Of a DNA stretch of 64,000 bases, positions 43,613-54,149 are shown piece after piece (the stretch's first letter is position 1; each line of letters opens with the position of its first letter). Made by a program: the position numbers and the translations under genes. This stretch comes from Azolla pinnata (taxonomy: Eukaryota > Streptophyta > Polypodiopsida > Salviniales > Salviniaceae): positions 35,161 through 99,160 of the forward strand of contig JBBBWG010005446.1 of the NCBI GenBank assembly GCA_037176905.1, read 5' to 3'. A model generated the notes under the pieces. That model was not told the origin of the DNA. It was given only the letters and a program-made list of their open reading frames with translations, and made no database searches.

Positions 43613-45772
43613 TCACCCATTGTCCCCACATGAACATTTTCCATCCTTAAACACATGCAGGAGGTTAGCATCTCCGACGGCGATTTCACGCTTCTCTAGT
43701 TTCGATACAAGGCACATCATGGAATGACAGCCGCCGCTGACATGCATGTTCGTCGCAATCCGTATGGGAGAACCTTTCGGTGTATTGATATGTGCACATG
43801 CAATGGCTAGCATTTCACTGTGTGCACAAAGAAGATCAGGGTTTGCCTTGTCTGGAGAACTGGGAGTATATCCTTTCTTCAGCATTTTGCGCCCAATCAC
43901 CTTGAGTTTCGCATATAATCGCTTGCTCTGCGGATGCTCCGTGTCCCCAACACAGAAGGAGTGAACCAGTCCAGCTTCATCTGTCCACCAGGCACTCTGC
44001 GGCTTCCTCTCGGCCTCGTTCAGTGCCCTCATCGCCTCGATCTTACGAGCTTCCTCGTTCCTTCCTGCGGCTGCATAGATATTGCTCATGCAAACATAGA
44101 GCGAGGGCTGGTTCTTGTCGATCTGAATCGCGTTCTCAAACGCCCAAATTCCAACTTCCAGGTTGTCCCATTTCTGACAAGCGCCCAACAGCGCGGACCA
44201 GACAGCGATGTGCTTCGAAGACGGCATCTCATCGATAACAGCCACCGCCTTTTCGAAGTGGCCAGCGCGTCCAAACAAATCAACCATGCACGTGAAGTGC
44301 TCTACGGTGGGCACCAGCCCATATTGGGCTCTCATCCTCGTGAAATACATTTGGCTCTCGTCGATCAGGCCTGAGTGACTGCATGCATTAAGCACACATG
44401 AGAATGTCTTCTCGTCGGGAGGAAGACCCTTCTCTTCCATGCGCTCAAAGCAGCGCAGAACAGAGTGCGAGTTCCCATGCAAAGCATGCCCGGCAATGAG
44501 CGCGGTCCACATGCCAGCATCCTGGCAAGAAAGGCTCTCGAGAACTTCCTCAGCTTTGGGCAGTGCTCCGCATTTTGCATACATATCGACCAAGGCATTG
44601 CCGAGCATCACATCCTTCTGCAGCAACCTCTTGTTGAGGATTTCTCGATGTATTTGTTCGCCCTTTTCAAGCGCCCCTATGCCGGCACATGCTTTGAGGG
44701 CACAAGTATAGGAGATTGAGCAAGGTGACAATCCATCTTTCCTCATTTGCTCAAAACAATCTAGAGCTTCTTGACCAAGCCCTTGTTGGACGTAGCCAGC
44801 TATCAATGCGGACCATGATATTGCATCCCTGCGTGGAAGCCAATCGAGCACTTCTCGTGCCGTTGTAAGCGCACCGCATTTGGCGTACATGTCCACAAGG
44901 GAATTGCCTAATACAATATCTCGTCTCAGAAGCCCCTGTTTGTCGATCTCTTCATGGATTTTCTTACCTCGGTCCAGGGCAGCTACGCTTCCACATGCTT
45001 TCAAGATACAGGTATAAGTTATTGCATTCGGTGAAAAACCATCTTGCTGTATCATGCGATCATAGCAATCCAATGCTTCTTGACCAGAGCCTTGTTGGGC
45101 ATATCCCGCTATCAACGATGACCATGAGATGACATTCCGCTCAGAAAGCCCTTCAAGAACCTCCTGTGCTTTTGACAAGTCTCCACATTTCACATACATG
45201 TCAACTAAAGCATTTCCAAGTACAACATCTCCTTGAAGAAGACCTTGCACATCCGCATGCAGCGCTCGAGCCTTTTCGAGATCGCCTAGATTACCACATG
45301 CTTTTAAGATACACGCGTACGTGAACTCATTGGGGGAGATGCCATCACGCTGCATTCGCTCAAAGCAGTCCATGGCGTCTTGACTGCGCCCTTGTTGGAC
45401 ATATCCAGAGATCATTGCAGACCAAGAGACAACGTTTCGGCAAGATAATCCCTGCAGCACTTCATTGGCTGTGTCGAGTGCGCCGCATTTTGCATACATG
45501 CTGATCAAGGTGTTGGCAAGGAGAGGATGGTTTTCTGGGAGGAGGCCAGTTGCACGGATGTCTTGGTGTATACTAGCCCCTCGTTGGAGGTCACGGTTCC
45601 TTGCGCAGAGCTTCAATGACTCCACAAAAGGTGCAATCTGCAGGTACTTGTCACGTTTCTGAGTGGCCTTGCGCTCTCGATCCCCTTGTGGAGGCCCACC
45701 TTTACCTCTCCCTCTCCCTTTCCCCTGTCCTCTAGCTCCAGGACTAGATGCAGCTTTCCTGGATACATTCAT
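43613..45772 (-). CDS. PLS-class pentatricopeptide repeat protein with degenerate DYW domain
   Basis: Organellar RNA-binding protein of the editing-factor class, single exon, 719 aa from the first ATG (45772); the frame is open a further 37 codons upstream without ATG. After a Gly/Arg-rich N-terminus, P-L-S triplets repeat with ~101-residue periodicity (NALVDMYAKCGAL..., SWSALIAGYVQQG..., SYTCALKACAG...). E motifs follow (VWSALLGACQKWDNLEVG, YVCMSNIYAAAGR). The DYW domain keeps HSE (residues 651-653) and the CSC near the end, but CxxCH is SGGCH (Ser679) and the last residues are DNG instead of DYW. The PG-box position reads KPQSAWW. It may bind RNA but be unable to deaminate alone. Target RNA cannot be told. 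Confidence 0.92.
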   Translation of the reverse strand: MNVSRKAASSPGARGQGKGRGRGKGGPPQGDRERKATQKRDKYLQIAPFVESLKLCARNRDLQRGASIHQDIRATGLLPENHPLLANTLISMYAKCGALDTANEVLQGLSCRNVVSWSAMISGYVQQGRSQDAMDCFERMQRDGISPNEFTYACILKACGNLGDLEKARALHADVQGLLQGDVVLGNALVDMYVKCGDLSKAQEVLEGLSERNVISWSSLIAGYAQQGSGQEALDCYDRMIQQDGFSPNAITYTCILKACGSVAALDRGKKIHEEIDKQGLLRRDIVLGNSLVDMYAKCGALTTAREVLDWLPRRDAISWSALIAGYVQQGLGQEALDCFEQMRKDGLSPCSISYTCALKACAGIGALEKGEQIHREILNKRLLQKDVMLGNALVDMYAKCGALPKAEEVLESLSCQDAGMWTALIAGHALHGNSHSVLRCFERMEEKGLPPDEKTFSCVLNACSHSGLIDESQMYFTRMRAQYGLVPTVEHFTCMVDLFGRAGHFEKAVAVIDEMPSSKHIAVWSALLGACQKWDNLEVGIWAFENAIQIDKNQPSLYVCMSNIYAAAGRNEEARKIEAMRALNEAERKPQSAWWTDEAGLVHSFCVGDTEHPQSKRLYAKLKVIGRKMLKKGYTPSSPDKANPDLLCAHSEMLAIACAHINTPKGSPIRIATNMHVSGGCHSMMCLVSKLEKREIAVGDANLLHVFKDGKCSCGDNG

Positions 45773-46285
45773 CACAACAGCTGGTTGCAGTCGATCCAAA
45801 TGTTTCAAAATACCGACTCCCGGCACTTTCTTCCTGCTCACCAAGCTGCTGCAGCTGCTAAATGCTATTGCTGCAGATACCAAGATTTGCCAGAATTATT
45901 AATGCTTAACATACAGAAAACTAAGGGGGTAGGACTTAGGCTTTAGGGGCTTTAAGGTTTGAGGTTTTTAGGAAAGAAAAAATTTAGCTCGTTGGTAAGA
46001 GACGAGTTAAGTTTGCAAATTTGGGTCTTTTCTGTTCAAGCTAGGGGGCCAAGCACCCAGACCAGAACTCATACAACAATCAATTTCTGTGCGACTCGGC
46101 TAAGGAAATATGCTCCTCCTCCAGTACTGTCACTATGGAATCAAATCAAAGAGCATGTTATCAGTGGACTGGAACGCCCACGATTATCAAATTAGCTGGC
46201 TTGGACAAGTGGCATGAAGATAGGTTTCTCATGTCCATATAATGGTATTCAGAGAATGCATCACATGAGATGGTGATGAACGGAT
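45773..46285. other. Upstream region of the PPR gene
   Basis: Contains the 5' leader and promoter of the PPR gene; no other gene seen. The in-frame extension to 45883 lacks ATG. Confidence 0.5.
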
Positions 46286-46834
46286 TGAGAGTGCAGGTAT
46301 TATTTCTTTCTCACAGAATGTTGTGGGTGGAATTTCATCCTAGTCACTTTAAACCAGAAATAAGGACTCCAGCTACAACTGGAGGCATCAGATGACAGAT
46401 TGTAAAGACCCCAGAACCTCTGAAACTATCAAGATTCTAAGTGTAGAGCCAAAAATAAATCTCGATACACAGAAAAAGACAGGTTCTAAATGCTTTTCAA
46501 TGGAGATTTCCTGTAGAAAGCCCACAAAAGGTATTGTGTTTCTTTGTTGTCACCACTTGTTTCTTTGTTGAGAGTGCAGGTATTATTAGAATGTTGTGAG
46601 TGGAATTTCATCCGAGTCACTTTTAACCAGAAATAAGGACTCCAGCTACAACTAGAGGCATCAGATGACAGATTGTAAAGACCCCAGAACCTCTGAAACG
46701 ATCAAGATTCTAAGAGTAGAGCCAACAAATAAATCTTGATACACAGAAAAAAGACAGGTTCTAAATGCTTTCCAATGGAGATTTCCTGTAGAAAGCCCAC
46801 AAAAGGTATTGTGTTTCTTTGTTGCCACAACTTG
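46286..46834. repeat. 274-bp tandem duplication
   Basis: Copy 1 (46286-46556) and copy 2 (about 46560-46834) are nearly identical: GAGAGTGCAGGTATTATT, GGACTCCAGCTACAACT, CATCAGATGACAGATTGTAA, CCTGTAGAAAGCCCACAAAA and GGTATTGTGTTTCTTTGTTG occur in the same order. A shared TTTCTTTGTTG at the joint suggests unequal exchange or slippage. Confidence 0.95.
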
Positions 46835-47039
46835 TTCAAGACCGTTGATTTCCTGCGACAAAATGTCTAGCATTCTAACAGACTTTCTTATGATCCATGC
46901 AGAGCCTCATTTCCACGAGGACAAAGAGAATGATTTCAATGGATCACAGTACAAAAACAAAAGGGAAGAAGAAGCAATTCTACATGCTGGGTCATTACAG
47001 AGCATAACAAACAAGACTTGAGGAACAGGGGAGCCACAG

Positions 47040-47285
47040 ATGGCGTACCTGAGAGACGAATTGAGAGCTTTCTTTTCCATCATTCTTCTTCTTCTTCTTC
47101 TTCTTCTTCTTCTTCTGGTGCCAGTTCTTCACAGAGCCTCTTCTGTGACTGGTAAAAAGGTGCAGGAAGCTCTTGCATCAGGTAAAAGGAGGTGGACATG
47201 GCCATGGAGAGCAGGGCAAATCTCTGAGATGAAAGCCCATCTCTCCCTTCAGGCATCCTTACAGCTAACTAGCTATTTTACCTAG
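47040..47285 (+). CDS. Candidate small secreted peptide
   Basis: 81-aa ORF with an apparent signal peptide: MAYLRDELRAFFSII, then a Leu run encoded by a CTT microsatellite, VPVLHRASS, then a basic, Trp-containing tail (GKRRWTWPWRAGQISEM). The layout resembles small secreted peptides, but the hydrophobic core is entirely microsatellite-derived and no conserved peptide motif is recognised. It may be chance. Confidence 0.2.
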   Translation: MAYLRDELRAFFSIILLLLLLLLLLLVPVLHRASSVTGKKVQEALASGKRRWTWPWRAGQISEMKAHLSLQASLQLTSYFT

Positions 47286-48239
47286 CTTGGAAGCTTCCAT
47301 GTCCACTGTCTATGCCCACAATCTTTCTTCCTCTCCATTTCCCTCCTGATTTTTGCACCCTTGGAGCTAATCAAAGCATAATTTGTATCTTAACAGCATA
47401 CAAAGATTACAATTACATTGAATTTCTGGTCTTAACGAGGAATCTAATAATTATACACTTGCATCCTAGAAACGTCGTACAATGACTAACGCCTTTGGGC
47501 TTCCTAATCTACATGCTATGCAATTGCCAATACAATGCAATTTAGCCGATTATTGGCTGATTCGTGTGGATGCAAAGTGTGTGAAGTGGAGAATCGAATC
47601 GAGGGTTAATGAAGTGTGTTCTGAGCACACAAGTACATGGACGATTGAAACAGAAGCTTAAAAAAAACAGACACTTGCGTGAAGCACACCAAATCCAATC
47701 TATAACCTGATAAGCCCTTGAACCGTCGTTGTAATAAACCGAATTGTGTTTTGGTCCACTATGTGGTACACAATCTGATCTAATGTATGCTTATCATGCC
47801 TTTGTTGACAATAGATCAATCCACTCGAGACACATTTTGGCATAGCAATCATGCATCTTCGAAACAGACTCGACTTCTTCATAGATAAGATTGATGCGCA
47901 CATGAGGAAATTAAATATGGAGCTAATCAATTTATTGCAAATCAGAAGGTGAATGTACATATAAGACAACTGTTTATGCACATCCTCCTATACAATCTTT
48001 TCCATTCCAAATCCATCTCCATGGATGACGGATCAAGAAATCCGGATCAAGAAATCGCTGATCCTTCATGTATGCTGCTGGACCATTGATGGCAATGCTT
48101 ACATTTCTTTAATTTCCTGCGCGGGATCATATGTTGGGAGTGACAAGGTGCCCTGCATAACATTTACCTTGAATGATTAGAACTCAAAGACAGATTTGCC
48201 CCGACACCGACAGCAAAATTTAAAAACACTCTTGGAAAC
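47286..48239. other. 3' flank of the purple acid phosphatase gene
   Basis: No gene recognised on either strand. Confidence 0.5.
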
Positions 48240-51200
48240 TCACCAATATTGATTCCAGAGTATGTATTCATCAGAAATTGCAGCTTCACCGTCAGAATTG
48301 CGATGCCAAATAAAATGTGCATGTGTGCGGTTCTTGATCTCTAGCCTTCCATGCCCAAAACTAGCTTCCCTATATGCTGAATAATCAGGTTGTGGTTCTG
48401 TAAAGCTACAAGTTAAAATGCAAGCGTATCACTTTCAGTGACTTTCCTCCATTATAACCAAAAAGCTAAGTACAGGGAAGCGTCACTTACATGCCAGCAA
48501 TGCCCTCGATATTTCCACCATCACCAATTGTTAGGTAAACTGGAGCAGAATTATCTTTCACAGGCACACGCGCCCCATTCAAGATATGGCTTAAAACATT
48601 GGAAATCCTATACTGCACAACGATATTGGATTTTCTTCGACATATACTCTACATGGTTTAAACACAAAGAAATCATTTTGACAGTTAAGACAGCCTTACT
48701 GATCTCTCATAGGCATGAACATGACCGGCAAATACAACATCCACTTTATACTTCAAAAACCAAGTTTCAAATTCAATCCGCATTGCTTCTCCTTCCATGT
48801 AATGGGCGGTGTTGCTGTTGTACCATGGTGCATGCATCAAAATTATCAACCAAGGTGTCACATTCCTGTCAACTCTTTCAAACTCCTCTCTTAACCATGT
48901 CCACTGAGGTGTATACTTTGCTAATACAATGAAAACAAAGATGTTAGATATCCACAAATCCTACAGGCACTTGTTCCTCCTACAAGCTGGTCACAACAAA
49001 AAGAACTTTTTTCGCCAGCACTATTTCTTTTTTTATCCTTCAAGGTTAGTAACAGAGAACTTAACTTTTTACATGCTTTTTTATCACAATACCTTGTTGA
49101 AGTTATTAAAGATGAGGATCAAATATGATTGATGCAATAGTCCTTAATAGAATGCAAAAGACGTCAATGTCATGAAAAATAAGCTCACATTTAAAACATT
49201 CCTTTCTTCTAAGCCTGCTCACTTGGACCAATCTCATCTCCTTGATGTTGAGAAAGATATTATTTAAGTCTACCAGCTTAATGCGCCAACATCTAAATGA
49301 TCTGATTCCCCAACATTACATTTTGTAAGTGCTTACCATATGCTGAATAGCTTGACAGAACAATTATGTGGGCAGATGCTCTCCGGATAGCATACCAAAG
49401 GGGTGATGTACTCTGTGAGGCCAGAAATGGTGTGGGAAACCGATGCATAAATGGTTTAAACAGATCTTCTTCGCCCTGCATATACATATATACAGATTGA
49501 AAAAAATAAAACTAGTTGTGATTAAATTATTACCTTAAAGCATGCTCTATTAGGGAATTTTGCTAGATCTTCAGATTACGTTCTCAGAGGTAGAGTGATA
49601 CTCTCAACATTCAGAGAAATATAGGGCACAACTATTCAATACTTTCACAATACGAAGAGAATTTATTCACATGCACTCCATTCCCTGAAAATAATTTAGA
49701 GAAAATCATTGCTTCATTCCAGTTTTTATCAAATATATTTTTGAGATGGATTTCCCGGCCTTGTTCATAAATGAGTCCCATGTTTACGTACTTTGCTGAC
49801 TACTTTAGATTTTTGTGGCACAATGTACAGTACAAGAGCATACCTAAAAGGCGGAAAGAGAGAAGGAAATAGCTTGGACAAAGATCAAAATAATAGGGAG
49901 CCATGTAGAGAGAGAGAGAGAGAGAGGCTTACAATTTGTGGCCTGAACTCAATTTCATGATTGCCCGCTGTCCAGATCCATGACCTACAATTTTTATGAT
50001 CCAAAAAAAGGTTTATCTTGGGGTGTTACACCCATATTTTATAACTTCTTATGCGGACTTGCAGACAAATTTTTGGAATCAATTTATCTAGGTTTTTGAC
50101 TTCAACAGATGGGCTTATAATAGTCTGTCAATGAGGACGTTATTCTTTGACAAAGCGTCCCCAGGTATCCCATCGCACCCCATCATCAAGTGGATAATTG
50201 TCGGCATAAGAGAGATCGCCAACATATAAGACTGTCATTCCATCTGATTTCTTATAATGCTCGAGAGTACTATATGAATCATATGTTTGGCCCAAGTCAC
50301 CTGCAGTAGTATGAATCATATGTTTGGTATATAATTTATGTTGGGCACAGAAGAATTGCTCATTTTGTATCATCAGGCATTCCTACTTGACCACAAAATC
50401 AGACCAATACATTTCAGTTTTGATTTAGTTTTTCTTTATACTAGGCTTCCTTGCAACAAGTGTTGTTCCAACTTCCCATGGTTCATATTCCCCCCAGGAC
50501 ATTAGAATATAACACGCTGTTCAGAAGGTAAAGCATTGCATTATTGGGAAAAAATCAATGAACGCTACAGCTACTAGGTAGAGGTCCAGATGCCATGCAT
50601 ATGCATTTACTTTTACTCAACTATGAAAATCATGCCAACTCATTTTTGGTTACAATGCTCTCTTGTATGTGAACCATGATTGCTCTGCTGCACTACAGCA
50701 GATTACAGTGACCAGTGCTCTTCCTAAGCCATAACAGTTCAGGGAGGGAAGAATATTCGAATTTTCACAAGAGGATATCAAAATCTTTGATAATAGCAAA
50801 CCAAAGATGGCAATTCATTAAGCTAAACCTGTTTTCTACTTGATGGTAGCAAGCATATCCCATGGTATCCTTCATACATTGTTTACATACCAATCACCCC
50901 GAAAACATAAGGTGCATCGGGACCAGGTTTAGGAGGAGTTATGAACCAGAATTCACGAGTACGAGCATCATTCCCAATCCTATATGTATAATTGGCATTA
51001 TGCTGTACAAAACAGAAAACAGATTAACAAAACAAGCCAGGTTCTACTCTGGTGAAAACCCTTTTCTAGAATATTAGGCATGGACATACCGCAAGACCTT
51101 GTATTATGCAGTGGTGAATAAAGCCAGATGTGTAGTTTCCAAATGTATACGTGGTGGCACTGACATTGCTGTTTTCGTATTTGATGTCATCATTTGCTAG

Positions 51201-51560
51201 AGAATATAATACACTATCTGACGTATTAGCCAATGTTACCCAGGAAATGATCATAGCCTGACCATTGTAATCTCCCTGGGTGATATGCACCTTAACATCA
51301 AAAAACATGATTATGTATTATAGAAAGAAAGCTCATTGTACCATCTATTTATTTGTGACTGTCGTAAATAGCTATATTATCACCTGTTGTGGAGCATCAA
51401 CACCCTCTGGAATTCGAAAGGCGGGGCTGTCAAGTGGCATATCTTTTGATGCAGAGGATTTTCGGGTGTAAAAACTCGTCTTCCCTGCATAACAAAATAC
51501 AATGCTCCCAAGAAAGGTAGCAAATATATACAACAGGAAAACGGTCCATCTTGTTTTCAT
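48240..51560 (-). CDS. Purple acid phosphatase, PAP10/PAP12-like; exon 4-5 join unresolved
   Basis: Secreted Fe(III)-M(II) acid phosphatase, used in phosphate scavenging. Exons on the minus strand: 51560-51384, 51290-51090, 51002-50891, 50300-50152, 49984-49933, 49475-49337, 48920-48700, 48612-48491, 48405-48240. A signal peptide starts at ATG 51560 ([18 protein letters not shown]). All five metal blocks are present: [30 protein letters not shown] and GHVHAYERS. The end [18 protein letters not shown]...WNQYW is typical. Between DTWGRF (exon 4) and [10 protein letters not shown] (exon 5) about eight family residues are missing and the phases do not match; no microexon of the needed 26 bases was found. 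Either a non-canonical join or a broken gene. A leader intron is likely (51588-52068). Confidence 0.85.
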
Positions 51561-52068
51561 TCCGCAAATTGCATTAGAACGAGTAGCCTGTGACAAAGAG
51601 TGTAGCATTGTCATCAGCAAAGGCTAAATTAACAGCTGCCAGCATTTGAGCAGTACAGAACTGATGAAAACGATAAATCCCTATTCCCAACTGTGGAACA
51701 GAGTTCCAAAATCATCAAAATGCAGCTGTCCAACGAATATCAACGCAAATGCTTTCCAGGATTTCACGATAAAAACTCAAAGCTGGCTCAACGACAGATC
51801 GTCATAAGCTCATCAATGCGGGGGGGTTCATGAGCAAACAAACTGGTCCTTTGTCGGCGAAATTTTGTTCCGAATCCCAGGCAAGTGGAGATCGATCCAT
51901 GGGGAATCTTCTTGGGCAGGATCTTTGTTGTTCCCCCCACGATTTCAAGCGGACCCAGCAAAACTGGCCATCGGCTCTTGCCGAGAGATTGGCAGGAGAT
52001 GATGATGAGCCATGTATCGGCGTTTAAGGAAAAAGATTCATGAGAGAGCATGGATGATAGATAGTTAC

Positions 52069-52200
52069 CTGGAAGAAGGGGCGATCAACGTGCGGCAGCA
52101 GGGAAATTGGGGGGGCGGGAAGCGATGGCGTTACAGAATCTTGGCGGGGCACAGACGAAGCAGATCAAATAGAGAACTGAAAAGAAGAAGAAGAAGAAGA
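52069..52200 (-). promoter_or_regulatory. Probable 5' leader exon of the PAP gene
   Basis: On the minus strand this stretch ends CTTCTTCCAG|GTAACT, a good donor, and the matching acceptor TTTGTCACAG|GCTACT lies at 51587, 27 bases before the PAP start codon. The upstream end is a (CTT)n tract on that strand. Transcription start is not located. Confidence 0.4.
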
Positions 52201-52239
52201 AGAAGTGAACTAAAAACAGATTCTTGAATCATAATCAAA

Positions 52240-52890
52240 TCGATTGATGGATTAAAAACCAATTAATCAATCGAAGCTTAGTCGATCGGCGTCAATTGAT
52301 TCATGGATAAAACAATCCGGTTAATCGATCGAAGCTTAATCGATCATCGTCGATTGATTCATGGATAAAAATTTGAGTTAATCAATCGAAGCTTAATCGA
52401 TCGGCGTCCATTGATTCATGGATAAAAAATGTCCAGTTAATCAATCGAAGCTTAGTCGATCGGCGTCAATTGATTCATGGATAAAAAAATCCAGTTAACC
52501 AATCAAAGCTTGATCGATCGGCATCAATTGATTGATGAATACAAAATCTAGTTAATCGATGGCAGCTTAATCAATCGGTGTCAATTGATTGATGGATAAA
52601 AAAATTCAATTAATCAATCGAAGTTTAATTGATCAACGTCAATTGATTCATGGATAAAATTTCCAATTAATCAATGGAAGCTTAGTCAATCGACGTCAAT
52701 TGATTCTTGGATAAAAATTCCAGTTAATCAATTGAAGCTTAATCGATCGGCGTCAATTGATTCATGGATAAAAATTCCAGTTAATCAATTGAAGCTTAAT
52801 CGATCGGCATCAATTGATTCATGGATGAAAAATATCCTGTTAATAAATCAAAGCTTAATTGATCGGCATTAATCGATCAATCCATCGATC
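52240..52890. repeat. 58-bp tandem array, ~11 copies, one HindIII site per unit
   Basis: The landmark AAGCTTA recurs at 52274, 52332, 52389, 52448 and 52506 and continues at ~58-bp spacing to about 52850. Units contain TTAATCRATCGAAGCTTAAT, CGATCGGCGTCAATTGATTC and ATGGATAAAA. Copies differ by substitutions and A-run length. It sits upstream of the PAP leader. Confidence 0.95.
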
Positions 52891-53695
52891 CATCGATGAT
52901 GTATGGATCGGCCTAATACCGATGATGCATTTGCTCACCGCCATCGATTTGTCAATGACAACTGAGTCGATCGATCTGTCTAGCTGCCCAATTTGATCGA
53001 TCCTCTTTAGAAAACTGCTCACTACTCAAAGACATCGTCTAGATTGTAGGCCAACCAATTACTTGATTCCATTCGTTGTGCCTAAGAAAGAAGCAAAGCA
53101 TGCAATCCTGTGGAGTGAAAAAAAAAAACAGAACTGCAACTGAGAGACCACTGCCGATCGATCAGATGTTGGTGCCATTTTGAGAGATAAGGTCCGATTG
53201 TTGCATCACGTTGTCTGTTTGGTCGATCATTGGATGTGTTGTACCAGCATCTACGGACATTATCGACGCTCGAGCTATTTAAAATCTCGTATAATAGAAC
53301 ATGCTTTGCTTCGCAAACATAAGCTACTTTTAGCCAATAATTTGAGAGCCCATGAATACAAAGCGGAATTTCAGTCATGCAAGCAACATAAAATTCGATG
53401 ACACGATGTTTTCAAATATCTCCGCGTGCTTCCAATCTCGAAATCGCCTAGTTGAAACTCTAGCTATTACATATGCTATATCGGAAGGCGTCGTACAATC
53501 TTTTCTATAATGAAACGAAAAAAGAACTTCAACCAGCAAAATAAGGGAAGGGACAACAGAAAACAATAAAAATAAATCAAGAGCTAGATTTGGCTGAGCA
53601 CCCCTAAACAACAGCAAGAGATAGATAGACACATAAACCCATGAACAAGTGAGCGCAAAGTAGACTATGAAGTTACATGGACTTGAACGATGTAT
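52891..53695. other. Intergenic, nothing recognised
   Basis: No conserved ORF or RNA gene seen on either strand. Confidence 0.5.
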
Positions 53696-54124
53696 TGAAA
53701 TCAGATCGCTCCAGATCGAGCTTCTTGAATCAAGTCTCGCAAAGATTACACGATTCAGCGGGCGAGATGGATTTGCATTTCCGAGAAAACAAAAACATTT
53801 ATACGTCCCAGATGGTCCAACTTCAATGATTTCAAACGACCGTCTTCCGACTATTTCCCATTTCCCAGTTGAAAACCGGAAAAAACCAGCACTGTGGTAC
53901 TGAAATCATATCGCTCCAGATCGAGCTTCTTGCCTCAAGTCTCGCAAAAGATCATTACATTACGCGATTCAGCTGGCGAGATGGATTTGCATTTCCGGAA
54001 AAAAACACAGAACAAAAACATTTATATGTCCCAAATGGTCCAACTTCAAGTGATTTCAACAAAATTGTCTTATTGACTATTTCCCATTTCCCAGTTGTTG
54101 GAAACTGGAAAAACTAAACACTGC
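53696..54124. repeat. ~210-bp tandem duplication
   Basis: Copy 1 (53696-53899) and copy 2 (53901-54124) share ATCGCTCCAGATCGAGCTTC, GGCGAGATGGATTTGCATTT, GGTCCAACTTCAA and GACTATTTCCCATTTCCCAG. Copy 2 has several short insertions. It lies just upstream of the probable leader of the next gene. Confidence 0.93.
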
Positions 54125-54149
54125 GGATCTCAAACTCCGTACTCCATTT

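Noticed and set aside
45772-45883. Extending the PPR protein upstream to 45883
   Set aside because: The frame is open but starts with TTG; first ATG is 45772. A spliced upstream exon is possible but not visible.
52240-52890. CRISPR-like or origin-type iterons
   Set aside because: Whole 58-bp units repeat without spacers; no replication or phage context.
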